37,202 nt of DNA from contig NZ_AXCZ01000008.1 in assembly GCF_000767165.1 (NCBI RefSeq), positions 1-37,202 of the forward strand, given 5' to 3'. Shown piece after piece: positions 12,900-20,465 of this stretch; the stretch's first letter is position 1, and each line of letters opens with the position of its first letter. The notes below the pieces were generated by a model. It did not search any database, had not been told where the DNA came from, and worked only from the letters and a program-made list of their open reading frames with translations. This stretch comes from Cellulomonas bogoriensis 69B4 = DSM 16987 (GTDB lineage Bacteria > Actinomycetota > Actinomycetes > Actinomycetales > Cellulomonadaceae). The position numbers were made by a program, and so were the translations under genes.

Positions 12900-13540
12900 C
12901 AGTCCTCCGCCAGCCCGGCGCCGTCGATGCGGACCGAGTCGACCTCGTCGATCTCGGCCACGCGCACCTGCACCCGCTCGGCCAGGGACGTCGGAAGGTT
13001 CTTCCCGACGAAGTCGGCCCGGATCGGCAGCTCACGGTGCCCGCGGTCCACCAGCACCGCGAGCTGGACGGCACGGGGACGCCCGAGGTCGTTGAGCGCG
13101 TCGAGTGCCGCCCGGATCGTCCTGCCGGAGAACAGGACGTCGTCGACGAGGACCACGACCTGGTCGTCCACCCCCCCGGGCGGGAGGTCGGTGGAGCCCA
13201 GCGTGCGGGTGGGCTGGCGGTGCAGGTCGTCCCGGTACATCGTGACGTCGAGCGAGCCGACCAGGGCGTCGGCGTCCAGGTCGGGCTCGACCTCGGCGAT
13301 CTTGCGTGCCAGGCGCCGGGCCAGGGGCAGCCCGCGCGTGGGGATCCCGAGGAGGACCAGCTGCTGCCCGCCCTTGTTCCGTTCGAGGACCTCGTGCGCT
13401 ATCCGGGTGAGCGCGCGGGTGATCTCCGGTGCGGTGAGGACCTCGGCACCACCGATCGGCGCGGTGCGCCCGGCAGGGGGTCCAGGGGGCTCAGGGCTGC
13501 TCGGAGCGCCTGAGAAGGGCACGGCAGGGCCAGATGACAT
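12899..13540 (-). CDS. pyrR: Bifunctional pyr operon regulator / uracil phosphoribosyltransferase
   Basis: This 213-residue PyrR binds pyr mRNA when UMP is high and represses the operon; in some species it also has UPRT activity. It carries the PRPP-binding motif [20 protein letters not shown] near residue 130 and [17 protein letters not shown], the PyrR-specific part of the PRTase fold. About 30 N-terminal Pro/Gly-rich residues precede the core, so the protein is slightly longer than the usual 180-195 aa. The ATG at 13540 is supported by a strong AAGGAGG 7 nt upstream. This is the first gene of the seven-gene, fully overlapping pyr operon. Confidence 0.95.
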   Translation of the reverse strand: MSSGPAVPFSGAPSSPEPPGPPAGRTAPIGGAEVLTAPEITRALTRIAHEVLERNKGGQQLVLLGIPTRGLPLARRLARKIAEVEPDLDADALVGSLDVTMYRDDLHRQPTRTLGSTDLPPGGVDDQVVVLVDDVLFSGRTIRAALDALNDLGRPRAVQLAVLVDRGHRELPIRADFVGKNLPTSLAERVQVRVAEIDEVDSVRIDGAGLAED

Positions 13541-13546
13541 CTGGCG

Positions 13547-13576
13547 ACCTCCTTCCCCGCCTCACCGGACGGGCCT
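13547..13576 (-). promoter_or_regulatory. PyrR-binding-loop-like hairpin fused to the pyrR Shine-Dalgarno
   Basis: The minus strand reads GTCCGGTGAGGC at 13559-13570 just before the AAGGAGG ribosome-binding site. It matches the core of the PyrR binding-loop consensus (UCCNGNGAGGY) known from Bacillus pyr leaders. CCCG and CGGG flank it and can pair, with an inner CC/GG pair, a one-base bulge and the loop GGUGA. Because the 3' side abuts the Shine-Dalgarno, PyrR binding could block translation, as proposed for mycobacteria. The fold is drawn by eye. Confidence 0.65.
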
Positions 13577-13598
13577 TAAAGGATGTCTGACGGTCCAC

Positions 13599-13604
13599 AC
13601 CCTA
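13599..13604 (-). promoter_or_regulatory. Candidate pyr operon promoter (-10 TAGGGT)
   Basis: A TAGGGT hexamer (TAnnnT type) lies about 60 bp upstream of the pyrR ATG, which places the PyrR-loop hairpin within the predicted leader of about 50 nt. The -35 region is weak (CCCGAC-like). The divergent gene's promoter lies about 180 bp further right. Confidence 0.45.
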
Positions 13605-13757
13605 GCCCACGACCCGGGCCGGTCGGGCCACCGGCAGGTACTCTCGACCTCGCACGACGACACGCGCGACCCACCCTCCGGGGCACACCCCAGCACCCGG
13701 CAGGCCCCCGCACGGACCTGGCCCCACGACCGACACGAGAAACCCGTGAACTGCTCC

Positions 13758-13785
13758 TCAACTTCCGCGCCGCAGCAGCCGATAC
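13758..13785 (+). promoter_or_regulatory. Sigma-28-like promoter of the GGDEF-EAL gene
   Basis: TCAA (13758-13761), a 16-bp spacer, then GCCGATAC (13778-13785). The 8-mer differs at only one position from the FliA/WhiG -10 consensus GCCGATAA, and TCAA differs at one position from the TAAA of the -35. The GTG start at 13793 is 7 nt downstream, so the mRNA would be leaderless. The same element with the same spacing precedes pilA, pilT and pilM. Confidence 0.6.
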
Positions 13786-13792
13786 TTCCGCT

Positions 13793-16075
13793 GTGACCGG
13801 TTTCGTCCCCCCAGCGCTGACGATCGCCCAGCTGGTCGTCGCGGGCGCCGTCGCGGGCCTGTGCATGCTCCACCTCGGGTGGTGGCGGGGTGAGCTGCGC
13901 CGCTCCGGCGCCTCGTGGAGCCTGGTGTGGACCGCGGTGCTCGCGCTCGTGCCCCTGACCAACGGCCTCGCCGCGGTCGTCCCCGACGGGGCCGCCACCG
14001 AGACGTTGCTGTTCCTCCGCTTCCTCGCACTGGGTGCGGCGGTCGTCCTGAGCCTTCCGGCGATCCACGCCTACAGCTCGGGCCCCAGCGTCCGCCCCCT
14101 GGTGGTGGGCACGACGGCCTGGTACCTGGTCGCCGCCGGCCTGTGGTTGGGGACGGACCTGGTCTACGCCCACCAGATCGTCGGGGGCGTTCCCGTGTAC
14201 GGCCCCCTGGCCACGACCGTGGACCTGCTGCCGGTGGCCGTCGTCGGGGTGTACGTCGCCTCGGTCGCCCGCGCCATCCCGTGGTCCCGGGTCGGCGCGG
14301 TGGTCGCCGTCACCGGGTCGCTGTCCTCCACGATGCTGATCGCCTCGTCCATCCCCCCGCCCAGCACCCTCACCGAGATGCTCAAGGGCCTGTGGGTGCT
14401 GCCTCTGGTCGCGGGCCTGCAGGTGCTGGCCACGCACCGGATCGCGGGCGTGCGCCGGCACGCCGAGCAGCGGGCACGCATGCGGGACGCCCTGGCCTCG
14501 GTGTCGAACGCCGCGTGGTTCCTGCGCACACCGGAGCAGATCCTGTCCCGGGCACGCGACGAGAGCCGGGCGGTCCTGGACGACCCGACGATCGAGGGCA
14601 CCCTGCGCCCCCTGGCCCGTGACCGCGTGGTCACGGAGTTCTGGTCGGAGGAGGGGCGCCCCCTGGACCCCGACGAGCAGGCGTTCCTGCGCGACCTCGC
14701 GCGAGTGGTCTCCAGCGCGGTGGAGCGCCAGACGCTCACCACGAGGCTCAACGAGGCCGCGTTCACCGACTCCCTGACCCAGGTCCAGAACCGCCACTCC
14801 CTGGACCGGCGCCTGACGCGGGCCCTGGAGAAGGCCAACGTGGAGCGCACCCGGGTCGCGGTCCTGTTCTGCGACATCGAGGGCCTCAAGCACGTCAACG
14901 AGCGGTACGGGCACTCCGGCGGTGACGAGCTGCTGGTCCACACCGCGTCCCACATCCGGTCGGTCGTCGGCGAGGACGCGTTCCTCGCCCGCCACAGCGG
15001 CGACGAGTTCGTCCTGGTGATCGAGCGCGCCGAGGACGAAGCCGCCCTCACCTCGCTCGCACGGCGCATCCGCGAGTCCTACTCCCCCCCGTTGACGGTC
15101 GTGAACGGGCCCGCCCTGACGATCGGCGTGGCCGCGTGGGAGCCCGGTGACGTCGTCGACCCGGACGGCCTGCTGCGGGACGCGGACCTGGCGATGCTCG
15201 AGGGCAAGAACTCCCGCGCCGGTGTGGCCCTGTACGACGCCGCCCTGCGCTCGAAGGTCGCCGAGCAGCTCGCGTTGCGACGGGCGCTGGAGACCGGCAT
15301 GAACGAGGACGAGATCGTCGCGCACTTCCAGCCGTTGACCAACGCGGTGACCCTCGAGGTGACGAGCCTGGAGGTGCTGGCACGGTGGCGCCGGGACGGG
15401 CGCCTGCGCCCACCCGGGGAGTGGTTGCCGTTCGCTGAGGAGAGCGGCCTGATCGTGGAGATCGGACGGCAGATCTTCCGGGCGGCGCGGGCCGGCATGG
15501 AGGACTTCGACCTGCCGGTCGCGGTGAACGTCGCGGCGCGCCAGCTCGACGAGCCGGACTTCGTCACCCACGTGGAGCAGTCGTGGGGCACCGACGCGTG
15601 GGACCGGTTGACGATCGAGGTGACCGAGAGTGCGCTGCTGTACGACGCGACGCACGTGCGCGCCTCGTTGAACGCCCTGGCGGCCCGTGGGGTGCGGATC
15701 GCCCTGGACGACTTCGGCACCGGCTACAACTCGCTGTCACGCCTCGGTGAGCTGCCCCTGCACGTCCTCAAGATCGACCGGACGTTCGTCCACGGCGTCG
15801 GCACACCGGAAGGCGCAGCGGTGCTGCGGGCGATCATCGCGCTGGCCGAGGCCCACGGCCTGGAGGTCGTGGCCGAGGGCGTGGAGAACGCCGAGGAGCT
15901 CACCGCACTGGTGGAGATGGGTGTGGTGACCGTGCAGGGCCACATGCTGGGCCGGCCGCGGGCGAGCCTGCCCGTGCGGGGCCGTCGTGAGGCGTCGGCC
16001 GAGACCTCCCCCGCGGCCCGTCACCTGAAGGCGGTGCGGAGCGTGCGGGACCTCAGGTCGACAGCGTCGGCTTGA
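13793..16075 (+). CDS. Membrane GGDEF-EAL protein (c-di-GMP synthase/phosphodiesterase)
   Basis: The only major plus-strand gene. With GTG 13793 the product has 760 residues: about seven N-terminal membrane segments (MASE-like sensor, residues 5-220), then a GGDEF domain and an EAL domain. The GGDEF signature is SGDEF (402-406) after LFCDIEGLKHVNERYGHSGG. The product-inhibition RxxD site is absent (Gly and Ala at the R and D positions). The EAL motif is EVL (527-529). The other catalytic positions look intact: Asn in VNVAARQL, Glu in IEVTES, DDFGTGYNSLSRL, Lys in LKIDRTF, Glu in VAEGVE and Gln in QGHMLGRP. So phosphodiesterase activity is likely and cyclase activity possible. An ATG at 13583 is in frame, but the extra 70 residues are low-complexity and would span the promoter. 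The end overlaps convergent nusB by 23 bp. Confidence 0.9.
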   Translation: MTGFVPPALTIAQLVVAGAVAGLCMLHLGWWRGELRRSGASWSLVWTAVLALVPLTNGLAAVVPDGAATETLLFLRFLALGAAVVLSLPAIHAYSSGPSVRPLVVGTTAWYLVAAGLWLGTDLVYAHQIVGGVPVYGPLATTVDLLPVAVVGVYVASVARAIPWSRVGAVVAVTGSLSSTMLIASSIPPPSTLTEMLKGLWVLPLVAGLQVLATHRIAGVRRHAEQRARMRDALASVSNAAWFLRTPEQILSRARDESRAVLDDPTIEGTLRPLARDRVVTEFWSEEGRPLDPDEQAFLRDLARVVSSAVERQTLTTRLNEAAFTDSLTQVQNRHSLDRRLTRALEKANVERTRVAVLFCDIEGLKHVNERYGHSGGDELLVHTASHIRSVVGEDAFLARHSGDEFVLVIERAEDEAALTSLARRIRESYSPPLTVVNGPALTIGVAAWEPGDVVDPDGLLRDADLAMLEGKNSRAGVALYDAALRSKVAEQLALRRALETGMNEDEIVAHFQPLTNAVTLEVTSLEVLARWRRDGRLRPPGEWLPFAEESGLIVEIGRQIFRAARAGMEDFDLPVAVNVAARQLDEPDFVTHVEQSWGTDAWDRLTIEVTESALLYDATHVRASLNALAARGVRIALDDFGTGYNSLSRLGELPLHVLKIDRTFVHGVGTPEGAAVLRAIIALAEAHGLEVVAEGVENAEELTALVEMGVVTVQGHMLGRPRASLPVRGRREASAETSPAARHLKAVRSVRDLRSTASA

Positions 16076-16469
16076 GGTCCACGACCCGGCCCAGGAGGCC
16101 GTTGACGTAGCCCGGGGAGTCGTCGGTGGACAGCGCGCGCGTGAGCTCGACGGCCTCGTCGACGGCCACGGCGTCCGGGACGTCGTCGTTGAAGAGGATC
16201 TCCCAGGTGCCGATCCGCAGGGCTGCCCGGTCCACGGCGGGCATGCGGTCCAGGGTCCAGCCGTGCGCGTAGGTGGACAGCACCTCGTCGATGCGTTCCT
16301 GCTGCCCCAGGACGCCCTCGACGATGTCGACGGAGTACTGGGGCAGCGGCGCCTCGGTCCCGGGCTCGGCGATGCGTGCCGCGAGCAGCTCGAGGGCACC
16401 TGTCCCCCGCTGGTCGGCCTCGAAGAGGACGTCCAGGGCGCGCTTGCGGGCCTTCCTGCGGGCGCTCAC
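16053..16469 (-). CDS. nusB: Transcription antitermination factor NusB
   Basis: This 138-residue all-helical RNA-binding protein works with NusE (S10) in rRNA antitermination. It has the conserved start SARRKARKRALDVLFEADQRG, the middle LSTYAHGWTLDRMPAVDRAALRIGTWEILF and the DAVAVDEAVELTRALSTDDSPGYVNGLLGRV end. GTG at 16469 lies 1 bp from the efp stop, giving an efp-nusB operon as usual. Its 3' end overlaps the convergent GGDEF-EAL gene by 23 bp, so the two transcripts would be complementary at their 3' ends. Confidence 0.96.
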   Translation of the reverse strand: MSARRKARKRALDVLFEADQRGTGALELLAARIAEPGTEAPLPQYSVDIVEGVLGQQERIDEVLSTYAHGWTLDRMPAVDRAALRIGTWEILFNDDVPDAVAVDEAVELTRALSTDDSPGYVNGLLGRVVDLKPTLST

Positions 16470-16470
16470 G

Positions 16471-17034
16471 TCAGTCGTTCACGCGACCCAGGTAGGAGCC
16501 GTCACGGGTGTCGACCTTGACCCGCGTGCCGGCCTCGAGGAACAGGGGCACCTGGATCTCGGCACCGGTCTCGACGGTCGCAGGCTTGGTACCCCCGGTG
16601 GAGCGGTCACCCTGCAGGCCCGGCTCGGTGTAGGTGATCTCCAGGACCACCGAGGCCGGCATCTCGACGTACAGGGGGTTGCCCTCGTGGGTCGCGACGA
16701 TGACGTCCTGGCTCTCCAGGAGGTAGTTGGACGCGTCCCCGACCGTCGCGGCGGCGACGGTGATCTGGTCGTACGTCGAGGAGTCCATGAAGACGAAGTC
16801 GTCGCCGTCCTTGTACAGGTACTGCATGCTGCGCTTGTCGACGTTGGCGGTCTCGACCTTGGTGCCCGCGTTGAAGGTCTTGTCGACGACCTTGCCTGAC
16901 AGGACGTTCTTGAGCTTGGTCCGGACGAACGCGCCGCCCTTGCCGGGCTTGACGTGCTGGAACTCCACGACGGACCACAGCTGGCCGTCCAGGTTGAGCA
17001 CGGTGCCGTTCTTGAGGTCGTTGGTGGAGGCCAC
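16471..17034 (-). CDS. efp: Elongation factor P
   Basis: This 187-residue factor rescues ribosomes stalled at polyproline stretches. Domain I carries [20 protein letters not shown] with the loop lysine that enters the peptidyl-transferase centre. Domains II and III follow, ending [29 protein letters not shown], the C-terminal signature. The start is GTG at 17034 with AGGAAG about 8 nt upstream. Several genes in this window encode proline runs (PilT tail, PilO linker), which are plausible EF-P clients. Confidence 0.97.
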   Translation of the reverse strand: MASTNDLKNGTVLNLDGQLWSVVEFQHVKPGKGGAFVRTKLKNVLSGKVVDKTFNAGTKVETANVDKRSMQYLYKDGDDFVFMDSSTYDQITVAAATVGDASNYLLESQDVIVATHEGNPLYVEMPASVVLEITYTEPGLQGDRSTGGTKPATVETGAEIQVPLFLEAGTRVKVDTRDGSYLGRVND

Positions 17035-17132
17035 GTCTGATCTTCCTGTCGAGCGTTCAGGGACGGGCGAGGTCGGCCTGCATCGCTGCGGGCGCCTGGC
17101 GCAGTGCCCACCCCGGGGGCGGACCGCCGACC

Positions 17133-17138
17133 ATCCTA
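17133..17138 (-). promoter_or_regulatory. Possible efp-nusB promoter (-10 TAGGAT)
   Basis: TAGGAT (TAnnnT type) lies in the 111-bp gap before efp, about 100 bp upstream of its start. A -35 match is poor. Nothing else recognisable is in the gap. Confidence 0.3.
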
Positions 17139-17145
17139 GCGGCCG

Positions 17146-17598
17146 TCAGCCGATCAGCAGCCTCGCGACCGCCCCGGCCGCGACGGCCCAGAGCATGGAG
17201 GCGAAGGTGCCGATGACGAACCGCTCGGACGTGCCGGGGTGGTCCCGCAGCTCGGGGTAGCGCCCCAGACCCTTGACCGCGACGACGAACGCGATCCCGG
17301 CGGGATACCCGGCGAGCACGCACGCGGTGACCCCGAGCCGTTCGAGGATGCCGATCCACGTGCCACCGCGCAGGGGTGCCGGGCCGACCGGTGCGGGCGG
17401 GCGTGCCGCCGCTCCCCCGTCCGGGCCATGATCGGCGTGCTCGTCCACCTCGTCGGGGTGCTCGTCGACCTCGTCCGGGCGGCCGGCGTCGCCGGAGCGT
17501 GCGGCGGCCCGCAGGACGAGTGCCGTCAGCGGCCATCCGCCGAGCGCGCTGAGGGCGAGGGTGAGCAGGGTGACGAGGACGACCCAGGGCATGTCCAT
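17146..17598 (-). CDS. Small membrane protein paired with SatD-like gene
   Basis: This 150-residue protein has three predicted membrane segments: residues about 4-28 (PWVVLVTLLTLALSALGGWP), 87-110 (LGVTACVLAGYPAGIAFVVA) and 128-149. Between the first two is an acidic, His-rich loop with a repeated heptad-like DEVDEHP/DEVDEHA. The pattern VAVKGLGRYPEL followed by SERFVIGTFASML resembles membrane proteins often found beside SatD-family genes. I base that on recall only. The ATG at 17598 overlaps the upstream gene's stop in ATGA, so the two are translationally coupled. The function is not known. Confidence 0.7.
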   Translation of the reverse strand: MDMPWVVLVTLLTLALSALGGWPLTALVLRAAARSGDAGRPDEVDEHPDEVDEHADHGPDGGAAARPPAPVGPAPLRGGTWIGILERLGVTACVLAGYPAGIAFVVAVKGLGRYPELRDHPGTSERFVIGTFASMLWAVAAGAVARLLIG

Positions 17599-18236
17599 CA
17601 GTGCCTCCCGGTGGCGTGGGCGGACTCGTCGGCTGCGTCGAGCAGGCGCGCGAGGGTGGGGCGGACGGCGAGCTCCTCGGCCCACGCGGCGGCGCGCAGT
17701 CGCTGGCTGACGGCCTGCTGGGTGATGCCGAGGCGACCGGCGACGGCGTCCTGGGTGGTGGGGACGTCCACCCGGTGGAGCTCGTCGATGACGGCCCACC
17801 CCGCGGGGGTGCGACGGCTGATCACGGTGGCCAGGAGCGTGAGGACGGACTCGCAGTCGTCGGCGAGCTCGGGGACGGTGGTGCTGACGGCCAGGGGCGC
17901 GGGCCGGGCACGGGACTTGGCACGCTCGACGGCGTCGCGTGCGTGGAGGAACGCGATGCCGGACCCGGCACGGGTCTCGGCCGGCAGCGGGAGGTCGACG
18001 GGACCGATGCCGATCCCGACGCTCCAGCCGGACAGCCGCAGGACGCGCAGTGCGGTGTCGACGACTGCCGCCGAGTCGTTGAGGACGACCTGGACCTCGT
18101 CGCCGACGGTCCTCTCGATCCCCCGCACGATCCCGGGGGCGCCTGCGGACAACCGCGCCCCGGCCCACCCCAGGAGCCGGTCGACCTGGTCACCGCGCCG
18201 CCTGCTGGCCCGCTGGTCGATCGTCATCACGAACAC
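17598..18236 (-). CDS. SatD-like protein with C-terminal helix-turn-helix
   Basis: This 212-residue protein begins VFVMTIDQRASRRRGDQV, matching the SatD-family start (M-V-x-TxDQ-SR). A central region (VQVVLNDSAAVVDTALRVLRLSGWSVGIGIGPVD, SGIAFLHARDAVERAKS) resembles nucleotide-cyclase-like folds that often handle D-R-A repeats. The C-terminal 60 residues hold a helix-turn-helix (TQDAVAGRLGITQQAVSQRLRAAAW), so DNA binding is likely. The SatD name comes from Streptococcus mutans secretion/acid tolerance; the molecular role is unclear. The start is GTG at 18236, preceded by its own promoter-like element and no Shine-Dalgarno. Confidence 0.75.
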   Translation of the reverse strand: MFVMTIDQRASRRRGDQVDRLLGWAGARLSAGAPGIVRGIERTVGDEVQVVLNDSAAVVDTALRVLRLSGWSVGIGIGPVDLPLPAETRAGSGIAFLHARDAVERAKSRARPAPLAVSTTVPELADDCESVLTLLATVISRRTPAGWAVIDELHRVDVPTTQDAVAGRLGITQQAVSQRLRAAAWAEELAVRPTLARLLDAADESAHATGRH

Positions 18237-18242
18237 GGGACA

Positions 18243-18271
18243 AGCGTAGCGATTTGTTCAGCCCATGACCA
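18243..18271 (-). promoter_or_regulatory. Leaderless promoter of the satD-like operon
   Basis: TGGTCA (18266-18271) and TACGCT (18243-18248) are 17 bp apart on the minus strand. The GTG start lies 6 nt after the -10. This gives a leaderless SigA-type promoter immediately after the aroQ stop and explains the missing ribosome-binding site. Confidence 0.5.
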
Positions 18272-18274
18272 GCC

Positions 18275-18742
18275 CTAGGGCTTGTTCAGAAGGGTGGTGG
18301 CGAGGGCTGTGAGGGCCAGGCGGTAGGACAGGTGCCCGAAGCCGGCGATGGTTCCGGTGGCCACGCCGGCGACGACGCTGTGGTGGCGGAACGTCTCGCG
18401 GGTGGCGGGGTTGCTGAGGTGGATCTCGATGAGGGTGAGGCCGCTGGTGGTGACCTGTGCGGCGGCGTCCCGCAGGGCGTAGGAGTAGTGGGTGAAGGCG
18501 GCGGGGTTGAGGACGACGTGGGTGCGGGTGTCGACGGCCTGGTGGAGCCAGGCGACGAGCTGGGACTCCTCGTCCGTCTGGCGCACGTCGACGTCCAGGT
18601 CGAGCTCTTGCCCCCAGGTCCGGCACCGGTCGGCGATGTCCTGGAGCGTCATGATCCCGTAGATCTCGGGTTCGCGGACCCCGAGGCGCGCGAGGTTGGG
18701 GCCGTTGAGGACGACCACGGGCAGGGTGGCGGGGGCGGTCAC
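18275..18742 (-). CDS. aroQ: 3-dehydroquinate dehydratase, type II
   Basis: This 155-residue enzyme removes water from 3-dehydroquinate in the shikimate pathway. The lid loop NGPNLARLGVREPEIYGIMT holds the catalytic Arg and Tyr. HVVLNPAAFTHYSYALRDA and IEIHLSNPATRETFRHHSVV carry the substrate-binding Asn and the catalytic His. Type II enzymes form dodecamers. GTG at 18742 overlaps the aroB stop in GTGA, so it ends an aroC-K-B-Q operon. Confidence 0.96.
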   Translation of the reverse strand: MTAPATLPVVVLNGPNLARLGVREPEIYGIMTLQDIADRCRTWGQELDLDVDVRQTDEESQLVAWLHQAVDTRTHVVLNPAAFTHYSYALRDAAAQVTTSGLTLIEIHLSNPATRETFRHHSVVAGVATGTIAGFGHLSYRLALTALATTLLNKP

Positions 18743-19875
18743 AGGTCGATCCCGATGCCGGGGGTGGGGTCGGTGGACACCTCGGCGTAGGCGGCTGCCA
18801 GCAGGGCGGGGTCGGGTCCTTCGAGCCGCCCGGGCCGGCCGGTGCCGTCGAGGACCACGAACCTGAGCAGGTCGCCGCGGGTCTTCTTGTCGCGGCGCAT
18901 CGCGGTGTGGAGCTGGTCCCACCGGTCGCCCCGGTAGGTGGTGGGCAGCCCGAGCCGGGTCAAGACGTCGCGGTGCCGGGTGACGGTGTCGTCGTCGAGG
19001 CGTCCGGCGAGGCGCGCCAGCTCGGCGACGTACACCATGCCGACCGCGACGGCTGCGCCGTGGCGCCACCGGTAGCGTTCGACCTGCTCGACGGCGTGCC
19101 CGAAGGTGTGCCCGTAGTTGAGGATCTCCCGGAGCCCGGACTCGCGCAGGTCCTTGCCGACGACGTCGGCCTTGACCTGCACGGACCTCTCGACGAGCTC
19201 ACGCAGGACGGTGAGCGCCCGGTCGGTGAGCTCGGGGGCGGTGAGGGCGTCGGCGTGGGTCTCGACGAGCTCGAGGATGCGCTCGTCGGCGATGAACCCG
19301 CACTTGACGACCTCGGCGAGGCCGGCCGTGCGGTCGTGGGCGGGCAGGGTCTGCAGGGTCCGCAGGTCGCACAGCACACCGGCCGGTGGGTGGAACGCCC
19401 CGACGAGGTTCTTCCCCTCGGGGGTGTTGATGCCGGTCTTCCCACCGACGGCGGCGTCGACCATCGCCAGCAGGGTGGTGGGGACGTGGACGACCTTGAC
19501 GCCCCGCAACCAGGTGGCGGCCACGAACCCGGCGAGATCGGTGGTCGCACCCCCGCCCAGACCGAGGACCGCGTCGGTGCGGGTGAACTCGGACTGGCCG
19601 AGGACCTGCCAGCAGAACGATGCGACCTCGGCGGTCTTGGACTCCTCGGCCTCGGGGACCTGGGCGAGCACGACCTGGTACCCGTGGGTGGTGAGGTCGT
19701 CGCGGACGGCCTCGGCGGTGGCGGTGAGGGCCCCGGGGTGGATGACGAGGACCTTCGCCGCGTCACCGATCAGCGGTGGCAGCTCGGCGAGGAGCTGCTC
19801 GCCGATGACCACGTCGTAGGGGTGGTCCCCGGTGACGTGGACGACGGTGGGTGCCTGGGGTGTGTCGGCCGGCAT
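18739..19875 (-). CDS. aroB: 3-dehydroquinate synthase
   Basis: This 378-residue NAD- and metal-dependent enzyme makes the first carbocycle of the shikimate pathway. Visible motifs are YDVVIGEQLL, the NAD site GLGGGATTDLAGFVAATWLRG, VPTTLLAMVDAAVGGKTGIN, AEVVKCGFIADE (metal Glu), and LREILNYGHTFGHAVE plus RWRHGAAVAVGMV (metal His residues). ATG 19875 is preceded by GGGAG at about 6 nt. The frame remains open upstream through a Thr/Arg tandem repeat, but that stretch has no start codon of the usual kinds. Confidence 0.96.
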   Translation of the reverse strand: MPADTPQAPTVVHVTGDHPYDVVIGEQLLAELPPLIGDAAKVLVIHPGALTATAEAVRDDLTTHGYQVVLAQVPEAEESKTAEVASFCWQVLGQSEFTRTDAVLGLGGGATTDLAGFVAATWLRGVKVVHVPTTLLAMVDAAVGGKTGINTPEGKNLVGAFHPPAGVLCDLRTLQTLPAHDRTAGLAEVVKCGFIADERILELVETHADALTAPELTDRALTVLRELVERSVQVKADVVGKDLRESGLREILNYGHTFGHAVEQVERYRWRHGAAVAVGMVYVAELARLAGRLDDDTVTRHRDVLTRLGLPTTYRGDRWDQLHTAMRRDKKTRGDLLRFVVLDGTGRPGRLEGPDPALLAAAYAEVSTDPTPGIGIDL

Positions 19876-19890
19876 CGGCGCTCCCTGGTT

Positions 19891-19941
19891 GGTGGTGGTG
19901 CGCGTGGTGGTGGTGCGCGTGGTGGTGGTGCGCGTGGTGGT
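19891..19941. repeat. 15-bp tandem repeat between aroK and aroB
   Basis: GGTGGTGGTGCGCGT is repeated three times exactly (19891-19905, 19906-19920, 19921-19935), followed by a partial copy that runs into the aroK stop. It makes up nearly all of the 65-bp aroK-aroB gap. Read in the aroB frame it would give repeated TTTTR. Confidence 0.95.
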
Positions 19942-20465
19942 CAGCGCAGGTGGTCGGTGAGGTGCGCGGCGACCTGCTGGGGGTGCTTGTCGTCGGTGAG
20001 GACGGTGATGTCGGCGAGCTGCTCGTAGAGGGGGCGTCGGGCGTTCATGAGTGCCTGCCACTGCGCGCGGGGGTTCCCGACGAGCAGGGGGCGTGACTGG
20101 TTGAACCCGACGCGGGGCGCGGCGTGGGTGAGGGTCACGTCGAGGAACACGACGGTGCCGCCGTCGGCCCGGTACTGCTGGAGCGCGTCCTGGGTGCCGG
20201 CGTCGAGGACCGCTCCCCCACCGAGGGCCAGGACGCCGGGGTGCTCGGTGAGTGCGGTGCTGACGGCGCGGCGCTCGAGCTCCCGGAAGGCGGGTTCGCC
20301 GTCGTCGACGAAGATCTCGTGGATGGGCTTGCCGGCGGTGTGCTCCACGTCGGTGTCGGTGTCGCGGCTGGGCAGATCCAGGGCGTGGGCGAGGGCACGG
20401 GCGACGGTGGACTTGCCGGAGCCGGGTGGCCCGATGAGGACGGCGCGGGGACGGGTGGTGGTCAC
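19941..20465 (-). CDS. aroK: Shikimate kinase
   Basis: This 174-residue kinase phosphorylates shikimate at the 3-hydroxyl. The Walker A P-loop is [18 protein letters not shown] near residue 9. The substrate-binding DTD motif is [20 protein letters not shown], followed by [13 protein letters not shown] and the [10 protein letters not shown] glycine loop. NQSRPLL is the adenine/lid arginine region. GTG 20465 overlaps the aroC stop in GTGA. Confidence 0.96.
   Translation of the reverse strand: MTTTRPRAVLIGPPGSGKSTVARALAHALDLPSRDTDTDVEHTAGKPIHEIFVDDGEPAFRELERRAVSTALTEHPGVLALGGGAVLDAGTQDALQQYRADGGTVVFLDVTLTHAAPRVGFNQSRPLLVGNPRAQWQALMNARRPLYEQLADITVLTDDKHPQQVAAHLTDHLR

Noticed and set aside
13583-13792. 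Upstream ATG start (13583) for the GGDEF-EAL protein
   Set aside because: The extra 70 residues are Pro/Arg/Thr-rich with no membrane character, overlap the divergent pyr promoter region and span the sigma-28-like promoter. GTG 13793 starts right before the first membrane helix.
19876-19940. AroB N-terminal extension through the tandem repeat
   Set aside because: There is no ATG, GTG or TTG in frame in the repeat, and ATG 19875 has a good GGGAG site.
19891-19941. CRISPR-like array
   Set aside because: The copies are directly adjacent 15-bp tandem repeats without spacers and there are no cas genes.
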